This document shows, piece by piece, positions 19,515 to 28,480 of a stretch of 64,000 bases of DNA. Position numbers and translations under genes: made by a program. Origin of the DNA: an uncultured Pelagibacteraceae bacterium (GTDB lineage: Bacteria; Pseudomonadota; Alphaproteobacteria; Pelagibacterales; Pelagibacteraceae); the NCBI GenBank assembly GCA_902528135.1, contig CABZRS010000001.1, forward strand, positions 62,001-126,000, in the 5' to 3' direction. The notes beneath the pieces are model-generated. The model did no database searches. It saw only the letters and a program-made list of their open reading frames with translations, and was not told the DNA's origin. Positions within the stretch are counted from its first letter, which is position 1. Each line of letters begins with the position of its first letter.

Positions 19515-20573
19515 TTGCCAAAGTTAACAATTTTAATTGTTATATTTTTTATTTATAATTCTTTTACATTATCTATGGAAAAAACACCTTATCATCATTT
19601 ACCTGACGGTAGTTTTAGAAATCCTGAAGGATCTCCAGAACGAAACTCAAATTTTAAGTGGTCATTTAAAATATTTAATAAGGAAAAGAAAAAGCTTGAT
19701 ATGGCTATTCCCGAAGATCATATTATTGAAAAACAAAAAGTACTTGCAGATTTAGAAAGTCTAAAAAATGACGATTATATTGGCTGGATAGGACATGCAA
19801 CCTTCTTAATTAAGCTCGGAAACACAACAATAATAACTGATCCAGTATTTTCAAAAAATGCAGGACCCTTAATTTTTGGTCCAAAAAGATTTACCAAAAC
19901 TGCCTTAAACTTAAATGAACTTCCTAAAACTGATTTATTTCTTCTGACACATAATCATTACGATCACCAAGATATGAGAACAATAAGAAAATTTCCTTTT
20001 AAAGATGCAAAGGTTCTACTTCCTTTAAGACTTGGCAAATATTTTACAAGAAACAAATATAAAGATGTGAACGAAATGGATTGGTATGAAGATATTAAGA
20101 TTAATGAGGATCTAAAAGTAACATTAGTTCCTGCGGTGCATTGGTCAAAAAGAAGTTTGACAGATACTAACAAAACATTGTGGGGAAATTTTTTAATCCA
20201 ATATAAAAATAAAAAAATACTTTTTGCATGTGATACTGGTGTAGGAAATATTTATAAAGAATTAGGTGAAAAATATGGTCCTATTGACCTAACTTTTATT
20301 AATATTGGTGCTTATAATTTTTATCCATTATCTCCAAATAAAGATAAATCTTCTTATCATACTAATCCTGAAGAGGCTCTAAGCATCGCCAGAGATCTAA
20401 AAAGCAAAAAAGTTTTAGGGATGCATTGGGGAACTTTCGTTTTATCTTTAGAGCCAATAATGGAACCACCAATTAGATTTAAAGATAATGCAGAAAAATA
20501 TGGTTTTAAAAAAGAAGATGCAATTATTTTTAAAATTGGTGAATTTCAGTCTTTAAATAGTTTAGGAATTTAA
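19515..20573 (+). CDS. MBL-fold metallohydrolase (NAPE-PLD-like)
   Basis: IGWIGHATFLIKLGNTTIITDPVFS, LLTHNHYDHQDMRT, VPAVHWSKRSLTDTNKTLWGNF, FACDTGVG; TTG start. Confidence 0.88.
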   Translation: MPKLTILIVIFFIYNSFTLSMEKTPYHHLPDGSFRNPEGSPERNSNFKWSFKIFNKEKKKLDMAIPEDHIIEKQKVLADLESLKNDDYIGWIGHATFLIKLGNTTIITDPVFSKNAGPLIFGPKRFTKTALNLNELPKTDLFLLTHNHYDHQDMRTIRKFPFKDAKVLLPLRLGKYFTRNKYKDVNEMDWYEDIKINEDLKVTLVPAVHWSKRSLTDTNKTLWGNFLIQYKNKKILFACDTGVGNIYKELGEKYGPIDLTFINIGAYNFYPLSPNKDKSSYHTNPEEALSIARDLKSKKVLGMHWGTFVLSLEPIMEPPIRFKDNAEKYGFKKEDAIIFKIGEFQSLNSLGI

Positions 20574-20806
20574 CAACAGCCGCAAGTTTTTTTTGGCTTG
20601 CTCTTTTCTTCTTTTAATAACTCTGCTTCAGCCTTTGCTATTTCTAACTCTTTTGCACTTTCTTCTAGGCTAATTTTTTCTTGTAAAAGTTTGTTTTCAA
20701 AATATGTATAAAGAGATTTAAATCCTAGCTTAGAGGCTTTTTTTTCTTCGTAATTTTTTCTACCTTTTAAATTATCGATTATTTCTAATATTTGTGGGTT
20801 TTGCAT
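20570..20806 (-). CDS. Small hypothetical protein ending in CGCC
   Basis: 78 aa, charged helical body, C-terminus KPKKTCGCC. Confidence 0.6.
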   Translation of the reverse strand: MQNPQILEIIDNLKGRKNYEEKKASKLGFKSLYTYFENKLLQEKISLEESAKELEIAKAEAELLKEEKSKPKKTCGCC

Positions 20807-20847
20807 ATCATTTTTATCTCATAAATTAAAAAAATTTCAATTATAAT

Positions 20848-21990
20848 TTATTCAAGGTTTTCAACTATTTTAGGAATATATTTTTTAAAGTTAAAAAAAC
20901 CTTTGTTACAAAACTTCCATGAATTTTGATCTAATTTTCTATAAAGAAACTCAATATTTTTTTGTGAGTTTTGATTTATGTAATCTAAATTTTCTCCAAC
21001 AGTTGGATAAAGGCAGTAACAATTTTCCAAGTTTTTAATTTCGTTTATATCAATAATTTCGCAATTAATTGATTTTTCCACTAACCTTTTCTTTTGTTCC
21101 TCAATTAAACTAGCCTTAAAATTCATTACATTTTCACTGAGCTTAATATTTCTATTTTCATTTTTATTTTTAACAAGAAGAATTTTTTTGAATTTTTGAA
21201 TTGCAAAGTCAGTAATTTCAAATGCTAAGTTATTTTCAAAAACTAGCAAGTTTTTCTCTTCAATATTTATCGGATTTTCAAAAGTTTTATGAAGTATAGT
21301 ATAATTTTTATCACTTATTATTGGGGGTGCATTTTCGTTAAGTTTTGTATTTTCAAATCTATTATTTGTAAATTTTTTAATATTCCACTCACTGGCAAGA
21401 TAATGTTTTCCTTGAGTTTGAATACCTGCTACCCAACGCCAACCTAAAGTATTTGATGCAGTATCACCATCATACAAATGTTTCATAAAAAATTCTGCAC
21501 CAAGTTGCCAAGGTAATTCTAGTGTAAATATCCAAATGCTTGCAAACCACATCCTTGTATGGTTATGCAAATAATTAAAGGTCTTTAATTCATTTACCCA
21601 TTCATTAAAGCATTCAATTTTAGTTTTACCTTTAATTGCATTTAAATAATCTCCATTATCTTTAAATTCCTCTTTTATTATTTTTAAATCTAATAAATAG
21701 TCATCCCATACTCCAGATCGAAGTTCCATCCATCCTTTCCAATAAGTTCTCCATAGAACTTCTTGAATAAATTTTTCATTTTTTGAAAAAGAAAATTTAT
21801 CTAGTGATTTTCTTATCACCTCCTTTTCATTAATCACCCCATGTGTTATGTAAGGTGATAAGCAAGATGTATTAGATCTTTTGTCAGGACCAAAGTCAAA
21901 ATTTCTTAGTTTTGAATAATCCTCTAAATTTTTTTCAATGAAGATATTGAGATTTTCAATAGCTGTTTGTCTTGTTGGTTTTAAATTCAT
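20848..21990 (-). CDS. Photolyase/cryptochrome-like FAD-binding protein
   Basis: GFD-type CPD/CRY FAD-domain signatures: EKFIQEVLWRTYWKGWMELR, YLHNHTRMWFASIWIFTLELPWQLGAEFFMKHLYDGDTASNTLGWRWVAGIQTQGKHYLAS. Start set at internal ATG (MNLKPTRQ). Confidence 0.88.
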   Translation of the reverse strand: MNLKPTRQTAIENLNIFIEKNLEDYSKLRNFDFGPDKRSNTSCLSPYITHGVINEKEVIRKSLDKFSFSKNEKFIQEVLWRTYWKGWMELRSGVWDDYLLDLKIIKEEFKDNGDYLNAIKGKTKIECFNEWVNELKTFNYLHNHTRMWFASIWIFTLELPWQLGAEFFMKHLYDGDTASNTLGWRWVAGIQTQGKHYLASEWNIKKFTNNRFENTKLNENAPPIISDKNYTILHKTFENPINIEEKNLLVFENNLAFEITDFAIQKFKKILLVKNKNENRNIKLSENVMNFKASLIEEQKKRLVEKSINCEIIDINEIKNLENCYCLYPTVGENLDYINQNSQKNIEFLYRKLDQNSWKFCNKGFFNFKKYIPKIVENLE

Positions 21991-22090
21991 AATTTTAAAT
22001 TTTATTTTTAATAATTTAAATTTGAAAAATGTAAAGAGCTCAAAAAAACCCAACTGGAGTCTTTTATCATTGGAAAATAATTTCTTTATT

Positions 22091-23275
22091 TTATCTTAAT
22101 TTTTTCTTATGAAAATTAATAAATCTTTCAACGTTTGATTTATTGAAAGTTTTATTTTCCTCAAAAGAGACTTTTTTCATAGAGTAAGCATTACTTGAAG
22201 TTTGTCTGGATTGAATTGTAATATTACCTTTATAAAGTTTTAGTTTAATTGATCCATTCACTTTGTTTCTTTTTAGATCGACTATTTTTTGAAGTTTAAA
22301 TCTTTCCTTAGAATACCAATAACCATTATAAACAAGTTCTGCATACCTTGGCATAACCTTGTCTTTTTTATGCATTGTATCTTTATCAAGAGTTACAGAT
22401 TCTATTGCCCTGTGTGCCACAAGCAATAATGTTCCTCCTGGAGTTTCATAAACTCCTCTCGATTTTATTCCAATGAATCTATTTTCAACTAAATCTACTC
22501 TCCCTATTCCATTTTTACCGGCTAATTCATTGAGTTTATCCAAAACTTTTGCAGGTGATAATTTTTTTCCATTCAAACCAACTGGGTCGCCGTTCTTATA
22601 ATTAATTGTTATAAAACTTGCTTTATTTGGGGCTTTTTCAGGGGAAGTTGTTCTTTGAAATATAAATTCAGGTGCAGAATTTTTTGGATTTTCTAAAACT
22701 TTACCCTCCGTTGAAGTATGGAATAAATTATCATCCACTGAGAATGGTGGCGCTCCCTTTTTATCTTTAGGTATTGGTATTCCATGTTTTTTTGCATAAT
22801 TAATGAGATCTGTTCTTGATTTTAATTTCCAAATCCTCCAAGGAGCTATTATTTTAATTTTAGGACCAAAGTAATGATAACCTAGTTCAAATCTCACTTG
22901 ATCATTTCCTTTTCCTGTTGAACCATGTGAGACAGCATAAGCATTAAATTTTTTAGCCACTCTAATTTGATCTTTTGCAATTAGTGGTCTCGCAATTGAT
23001 GTTCCTAATAAATAAACACCTTCATAGAGAGCATGACCTCTTATCATTGGATAGACATAATCTTTAACAAAAATATTTTTTAGATCTTGGATGATAACTT
23101 TTTTTACACCTAATTTTTTTGCATTCTTTGTAATTTTTTTTCTATCCATCTCTTGCCCAACATCAGCTGTATAGGCTATTACTTCAGCATCATAATTTTC
23201 TTGAAGCCATTTAAGAATGATAGACGTATCCAAACCACCTGAATAGGCGAGCACAATCCTCTTTTGCTTTTTCAT
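22091..23275 (-). CDS. argG: Argininosuccinate synthase
   Basis: IVLAYSGGLDTSIILKWLQENY, GTSIARPLIAK, SHGSTGKGNDQVRFELGY, GRVDLVENRFIGIKSRGVYETPGG. Confidence 0.98.
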   Translation of the reverse strand: MKKQKRIVLAYSGGLDTSIILKWLQENYDAEVIAYTADVGQEMDRKKITKNAKKLGVKKVIIQDLKNIFVKDYVYPMIRGHALYEGVYLLGTSIARPLIAKDQIRVAKKFNAYAVSHGSTGKGNDQVRFELGYHYFGPKIKIIAPWRIWKLKSRTDLINYAKKHGIPIPKDKKGAPPFSVDDNLFHTSTEGKVLENPKNSAPEFIFQRTTSPEKAPNKASFITINYKNGDPVGLNGKKLSPAKVLDKLNELAGKNGIGRVDLVENRFIGIKSRGVYETPGGTLLLVAHRAIESVTLDKDTMHKKDKVMPRYAELVYNGYWYSKERFKLQKIVDLKRNKVNGSIKLKLYKGNITIQSRQTSSNAYSMKKVSFEENKTFNKSNVERFINFHKKKLR

Positions 23276-23788
23276 TTAAGTGCAGCTTTTTTTTGCAGCG
23301 TTATAAGCTTTTGTAAAACCCATTAAAGAATAGTCATCAGTAGTTTGAGTACCACTTTGTTTATAAGCAGTTATCATTAGTCTAGATGCCTTTTTCATTC
23401 TTTTAATTATTTTTTGTTCTGTTTTTCCACTAGAAATCCAAGCAAATTTATTTTGTGGTAAATCAAACTCAAATTTAGACTTGCCTGATGTGGCTAAAAT
23501 TGCATTTTGTGGATTAAAATCGTAACCAGATGTTATGCTCACCTCATCTGAAATTTTGTCTTCAGGTCTAAATGAAACAAATAATCTAGCTTCTCTATTG
23601 CTTGCTTTAGGAGATTGTCTAACTGGAACCGAATAGGCAAAACAGATTTTTCCAGTTTCATTAAAAACTGCAACTGCGTTCCAATCTTTAAATGTACCTA
23701 ATTTTGTTAAATCTTCAGACTGAGCAAAGGATATTGAAAATACTGATAATATTAGTGTTTTTAAAAATATTCTTTTAATTATGGACAT
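23276..23788 (-). CDS. Invasion-associated locus B (IalB)-like secreted protein
   Basis: Signal peptide; LGTFKDWNAVAVFNETGKICFAYSVPVRQSPKASNREARLFVSFRPEDKISDEVSITSGYDF. Confidence 0.78.
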   Translation of the reverse strand: MSIIKRIFLKTLILSVFSISFAQSEDLTKLGTFKDWNAVAVFNETGKICFAYSVPVRQSPKASNREARLFVSFRPEDKISDEVSITSGYDFNPQNAILATSGKSKFEFDLPQNKFAWISSGKTEQKIIKRMKKASRLMITAYKQSGTQTTDDYSLMGFTKAYNAAKKSCT

Positions 23789-24813
23789 GGATTAGGATAT
23801 TTTTTTTGTACATTATTTATTTCTTTTATTACTTCACTATCAAGATTCACTTTTACACTTTCTACGTTAGTTTTCAACTGCTCCATAGTTGTTGCTCCAA
23901 TAATTACACTAGTCATAAAGTCTTGAACTTCACAGAATTTTATCGACATTTGACTCATATCAAGATCAAATTTTTGACTAATTTTGTAATATTCCTCAAC
24001 AGCCTCTTCCATGTTTGGTTTTCTATACCTTGTCCAAAAATCAAAATCTCTTTCCATCCTTGATCCTTTTGGAAATTGTTTATTTCTATATTTACCTGTT
24101 AAATAACCACTGGCTAAAGGTGAATATGATAAACACCCTATATTTTCTCTGATAGATACTTCTGCTAAACCAACTTCATAAGACCTATTTAATAAACTGT
24201 ATGGATTTTGAATTGACATCATTCTTGGTAAATCTTTATCTCGAGAAAGTTGAAGATAATTCATAACTCCCCATGGGGTTTCATTTGACAAACCAACATA
24301 CCTAATTTTGCCCTCCTCAATAAATTTTTTTAAGTTTTCAAGAACATCTTCAAATTTATTCCAGTCATTTTCTTTGTGTTCATAGCCCAATCTTCCAAAG
24401 TTATTTACGTTTCTTTCAGGCCAATGCAATTGATAAAGATCAATATAATCGGTTTTTAATCTTTTTAGACTTCCATGGAGTGCATCCTCTAAGTTTTTGC
24501 CTGTAAAACTATTTTCTCCATTTCTCATATATTTTCTACTAGGACCACCCACTTTGGACGCCAGTATTACGTCTTTTCTTTTTTTTGTTTTTTCAAACCA
24601 ATTACCAATAATCGTTTCGGTATAACCATATGTTTCAGCTTTTGGTGGAACTGCATAAAGTTCAGCTGTATCCCAAAAATTTACTCCACTATCTAAAGAG
24701 TAATCCATTTGTTCAAATGCCTCATTTTGGGTATTTTGTTCACCCCAAGTCATTGTCCCAAGACAAATTGTACTCACATTTAGGTCTGTATTTCCTAGTT
24801 TTTTATAATTCAT
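23779..24813 (-). CDS. Aldo/keto reductase
   Basis: LNVSTICLGTMTWGEQNTQNEAFEQMDYSLDSGVNFWDTAELYAVPP, DYIDLYQLHWPER, YSPLASGYLTGKY. Confidence 0.93.
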   Translation of the reverse strand: MNYKKLGNTDLNVSTICLGTMTWGEQNTQNEAFEQMDYSLDSGVNFWDTAELYAVPPKAETYGYTETIIGNWFEKTKKRKDVILASKVGGPSRKYMRNGENSFTGKNLEDALHGSLKRLKTDYIDLYQLHWPERNVNNFGRLGYEHKENDWNKFEDVLENLKKFIEEGKIRYVGLSNETPWGVMNYLQLSRDKDLPRMMSIQNPYSLLNRSYEVGLAEVSIRENIGCLSYSPLASGYLTGKYRNKQFPKGSRMERDFDFWTRYRKPNMEEAVEEYYKISQKFDLDMSQMSIKFCEVQDFMTSVIIGATTMEQLKTNVESVKVNLDSEVIKEINNVQKKYPNPCP

Positions 24814-24883
24814 ACTAATGTAGTATTTGTTACATTTATTTTGACGACTTGAAAATCTTAAAAAAAAATCTTATATAAATAAT

Positions 24884-25642
24884 ATGGAATTCAATAAAGA
24901 TAATATTTTAAATAAAGCATCAACGACCAAACAAACTATTGTTATGGATGAAGGCTTAAGAGCCTACATGCTTAAAGTTTACAACTATATGGCAACCGGT
25001 GTTTTGCTTACTGGAATAATCGCACTTTTATCATTTAAAATGTCTGTAGTGACAGATCCAAATGGAGCAATTGTTGGATTAACAGAATTTGGAAATGCAA
25101 TTTATTTATCAGGTTTAAAATGGATTGTAATGTTAGCCCCATTAGGAATCGTTTTTTATATGAGTTTTGGAATTAATAAAATGAGTGCTTCAAGAGCTCA
25201 AACGACTTTCTGGGTATTTGCTGCATTAATGGGATTATCTCTTTCTTCAATATTACTAGTTTACACAGGTTTAAGTGTAACAAGAGTATTCTTTATTTCT
25301 TCAGCAACATTTGGTGCAATGAGTATTTATGGTTATACAACAAAAAGAGATTTAACTAAGATGGGATCTTTTTTGATGATGGGTTTAATAGGAATTATAA
25401 TTGCATCAGTGGTAAATATATTCCTCAAATCATCAATGATGTATTTTGCAATATCAATAATAGGTGTTTTAGTATTTGTTGGCTTAACGGCATACGATAC
25501 ACAAAAAATTAAAAACATGTATGCTGCCTCTGACAGCGGTGAGTTAATGGGTAAAAAAGCTGTTATGGGAGCACTAACTTTATATTTAGATTTTATAAAT
25601 TTATTTATAATGCTTTTAAGATTATTCGGTCAAAGAAGATAA
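24884..25642 (+). CDS. Bax inhibitor-1/YccA family membrane protein
   Basis: LRAYMLKVYNYMATGVLLTGIIA, ...VGLTAYDTQKIKNMYAASD...GALTLYLDFINLFIMLLRLFGQRR. Confidence 0.93.
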   Translation: MEFNKDNILNKASTTKQTIVMDEGLRAYMLKVYNYMATGVLLTGIIALLSFKMSVVTDPNGAIVGLTEFGNAIYLSGLKWIVMLAPLGIVFYMSFGINKMSASRAQTTFWVFAALMGLSLSSILLVYTGLSVTRVFFISSATFGAMSIYGYTTKRDLTKMGSFLMMGLIGIIIASVVNIFLKSSMMYFAISIIGVLVFVGLTAYDTQKIKNMYAASDSGELMGKKAVMGALTLYLDFINLFIMLLRLFGQRR

Positions 25643-25645
25643 AAG

Positions 25646-25984
25646 CTAAATTTTTTTCCAATCAACTTTATTCAAGAGTATCTTAAGATCGTACGAATTT
25701 TTTAGTATTTTACCGTTAGTATCTGTAATTAAATATTTAAGATTTTTGTTTGAAGGCTTAAAATTTTTACAAATTTTATATATAGCTTTTTCAGCAGCAT
25801 TTTTAAAAACACTAAAACTTACTTGCTTTCCCGAAATAGAAAGACCATAGTCTTTCCAATTGCCCGAGGAAACCATTTTTGCATAAAGATCTAAAATAAT
25901 TTTTAATTCAGTTCTCTCAAAAAAAAGTTTTTTATCTTCATCTTTATTCGTATTATTTACTACTAATTTTAAATTTCTATTCAC
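25646..25984 (-). CDS. DUF2794 domain protein
   Basis: FFERTELKIILDLYAKMVSSGNWKDYGLSISGKQVSFSVFKNAAEKAIYKI. Confidence 0.8.
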   Translation of the reverse strand: MNRNLKLVVNNTNKDEDKKLFFERTELKIILDLYAKMVSSGNWKDYGLSISGKQVSFSVFKNAAEKAIYKICKNFKPSNKNLKYLITDTNGKILKNSYDLKILLNKVDWKKI

Positions 25985-26561
25985 TCAGTTTGTATTTGTT
26001 TATTAAACCTATTTGAAAAGCTGTAAAAATAAAGGTTATTGGCAACATTCCCCAAACTTTAAAGTTAACCCAAAATTCTTCTGATTGTGTTCTCCAAATT
26101 ATTTCGTTTAAAATCGCTAATCCAAAAAAGAAGTATGTCCATCTTTTATTTAAAATCTCCCACCCTTCATCACTTAGGGGCATAGATTTTCCAAGTAATT
26201 TTTTTAAAACTGGTTCATTTGTAAAGTATTTGCCAAACATTAATGCAAGACCAAACAAAATATTAATTATTGTTGGCTTCATGTAAATAAATATAGGATC
26301 ATCAAAATAAATTGTTAAACCACCAAACAATGTAATCAATATTCCGCTTATTAATGGTACCTTTGGAACTGTTTTTTCAACAATCCACATAACTAAAACT
26401 GCAATTATTGTTGCAACTATAAGTGGAGGTATTGCAACAATTAAATTTTTATCATTGTTATAATAAAAATAAAAAAATATTACTAAAGGCCCTAAATCAG
26501 TTACAAATTTTAAAATAGATTTATTCACTGCTACATAATAGCAGAATAATAAAACATTCAC
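25977..26561 (-). CDS. yciB: Inner membrane septation protein YciB/IspZ
   Basis: LVTDLGPLVIFF-like start, GGLTIYFDDPIFIYMKPTIINILFGLALMFG, WTYFFFGLAILNEIIWR...FWVNFKVWGMLPITFIF. Real start may be GTG near 26528. Confidence 0.9.
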   Translation of the reverse strand: MNVLLFCYYVAVNKSILKFVTDLGPLVIFFYFYYNNDKNLIVAIPPLIVATIIAVLVMWIVEKTVPKVPLISGILITLFGGLTIYFDDPIFIYMKPTIINILFGLALMFGKYFTNEPVLKKLLGKSMPLSDEGWEILNKRWTYFFFGLAILNEIIWRTQSEEFWVNFKVWGMLPITFIFTAFQIGLINKYKLSE

Positions 26562-26605
26562 ATTTTTTTTATTGATTTTTAATTTTAAATATCCATATTT
26601 AAAAT

Positions 26606-26926
26606 GTGAGTGTTCAAAAAGGAAAATTTTCTATTGGAGACGTTGTAAAACATAAGCACTTCGACTTTAGAGGTGTAATTTATGATGTTGATTTTGAGTT
26701 TAATAATTCTGAGGAATGGTATCAATCTATACCAAAAAACGTAAGACCTAGAAAAGATCAACCATTCTACCATTTGTTAGCTGAAAATGACGAAATCACT
26801 TATGAAGCTTACGTTTCTGAGCAAAATTTATTAGTTGATGATTCTGATGAACCAATTAAACACCCTCTAATCAACGAGATATTTTCAGGGAAAAAAGGCT
26901 CTGGTTACTTTAAGCCTTCTAATTAA
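26606..26926 (+). CDS. hspQ: Heat shock protein HspQ
   Basis: FSIGDVVKHKHFDFRGVIYDVDFEFNNSEEWY...PFYHLLAENDE..YEAYVSEQNLL. Confidence 0.9.
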   Translation: MSVQKGKFSIGDVVKHKHFDFRGVIYDVDFEFNNSEEWYQSIPKNVRPRKDQPFYHLLAENDEITYEAYVSEQNLLVDDSDEPIKHPLINEIFSGKKGSGYFKPSN

Positions 26927-26993
26927 TCTAATTTACATTATTTAAACACATTTAGTGCAAACCTTCGTCATAGATTATGTCTAAAATAAATTA

Positions 26994-27057
26994 TATTTTG
27001 ACCAAGGATGCTTTAATCCCATTTATTTTATCTCCCTCAGTGTTCTTGGTCAGAATA
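26994..27057 (+). other. Intergenic stem with 38 nt loop upstream of ccmC
   Basis: tatttTGACCAAG ... CTTGGTCAgaata: 8 bp perfect core plus one G.U and 4 further pairs. Confidence 0.5.
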
Positions 27058-27108
27058 ACCCACCAGAAAAATTTTCATAATTTAAATTTGTGTTATAGAT
27101 AACAGAAA

Positions 27109-27816
27109 ATGTTTAAGTATTTAAAACCAAACAATTTATTAAAAATAATAAATAAAACACAAAAGTTCGTATTTATTATTTTTTTAGTAATTATAAGCAT
27201 TGGTCTTGTTGAGGCATTAATACTTTCTCCTGAAGACTATAAACAAAGCGACTCAGTGAGAATTATGTATGTCCATGTTCCGGCAGCTTGGATTTCTCTT
27301 GGAATTTTTTCATTAATTGCTGTTTTGTCATTTGGTATTTTAGTTTTTAAAAATAAAAATCTTTCTTTAATAACAAAAAGCTTAGCACCATCTGGTTTTG
27401 TCTTTAATATCATTGCTTTGGTAACAGGATCCATCTGGGGTAAACCTACTTGGGGAACCTGGTGGGCATGGGATGCAAGAATAACATCAATGTTATTACT
27501 TGCTTTTTTCTATTTGATATTTCTTCTAAGTTGGAGGGTAACTGACAATGAGGAAAAAGCTGTAAAGATTAGTTCGTACATAGCGATAATAGGTTTAATA
27601 AATGTTCCAATAATCAAATTTTCTGTTGAATGGTGGTCAACATTGCACCAACCTTCTTCAGTAAATATTTTTACAGAAACTTCCATTCATGCTTCTATGT
27701 TGTTACCTTTAGGTATAATGACTGCGGCATTTGCACTTTTTTCGCTTTTGATATTTTTGATGAAATATAATACAGAACTGATAAAAATAAAAAATAAAGG
27801 ATTAGATAGATTATGA
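27109..27816 (+). CDS. ccmC: Heme exporter protein CcmC
   Basis: VRIMYVHVPAAWISLGIF, SIWGKPTWGTWWAWDARITSMLLLAFFYLIF, SVEWWSTLHQPSSVN. Confidence 0.96.
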   Translation: MFKYLKPNNLLKIINKTQKFVFIIFLVIISIGLVEALILSPEDYKQSDSVRIMYVHVPAAWISLGIFSLIAVLSFGILVFKNKNLSLITKSLAPSGFVFNIIALVTGSIWGKPTWGTWWAWDARITSMLLLAFFYLIFLLSWRVTDNEEKAVKISSYIAIIGLINVPIIKFSVEWWSTLHQPSSVNIFTETSIHASMLLPLGIMTAAFALFSLLIFLMKYNTELIKIKNKGLDRL

Positions 27817-28046
27817 TTAACGAAGTTTTATACATGAATGGATATGGTCTCTATGTATGGTCTTCTTTTGCATTTACTCTTTCTTGTTTCTGTATTTTAT
27901 ATTCAGTAATCAAACTTCAACTTGTTAAAGAGCAAAAGAAATTCAGGACTCGTTTTGAAAATTTAGATACTGATAAAATTGAAATAGCAAAAAAACAAGA
28001 GACATATAAAGAAATACTAGCTACTTCATCTGTATCTAAAATTTAA
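27813..28046 (+). CDS. ccmD: Heme exporter protein CcmD
   Basis: [23 protein letters not shown]; position between ccmC and ccmE. Confidence 0.85.
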   Translation: MINEVLYMNGYGLYVWSSFAFTLSCFCILYSVIKLQLVKEQKKFRTRFENLDTDKIEIAKKQETYKEILATSSVSKI

Positions 28047-28057
28047 TTTTTATTTTC

Positions 28058-28480
28058 ATGTATGGTAAAAAAGTTAAATTAAGAGCCATCTTTATATTAT
28101 CTATATTCTTTTCATTAATCTTAATTGTATTTTTAGTTTTTAAATCACTTGAGGAAAACGTTGTTTATTTTAAATCACCTACAGAAATAAAAAATTTAAC
28201 AGAGTTGACATCAAAAAAAATAAGAGTTGGAGGAATGGTTAAAGAAAAATCAATTAATGTTAATCAGTCAGAAGTTAACTTTGTTATAACTGACTTTAAA
28301 AATGAATTAATCGTTAATTATAGTGGTTCCGTTCCAAATTTATTTGAAGAAGGAAAAGGAGTTGTGGCTGAAGGTTTTTTAAAAGATCGTAATTTTTTAA
28401 CTGCAGTTAAAATATTAGCAAAACACGATGAAAATTATATGCCACCTGAGGTGAAAGAGGCACTAAAAGAGAGTAATTAA
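28058..28480 (+). CDS. ccmE: Cytochrome c maturation chaperone CcmE
   Basis: [13 protein letters not shown]...[23 protein letters not shown]...[13 protein letters not shown]. Confidence 0.96.
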   Translation: MYGKKVKLRAIFILSIFFSLILIVFLVFKSLEENVVYFKSPTEIKNLTELTSKKIRVGGMVKEKSINVNQSEVNFVITDFKNELIVNYSGSVPNLFEEGKGVVAEGFLKDRNFLTAVKILAKHDENYMPPEVKEALKESN

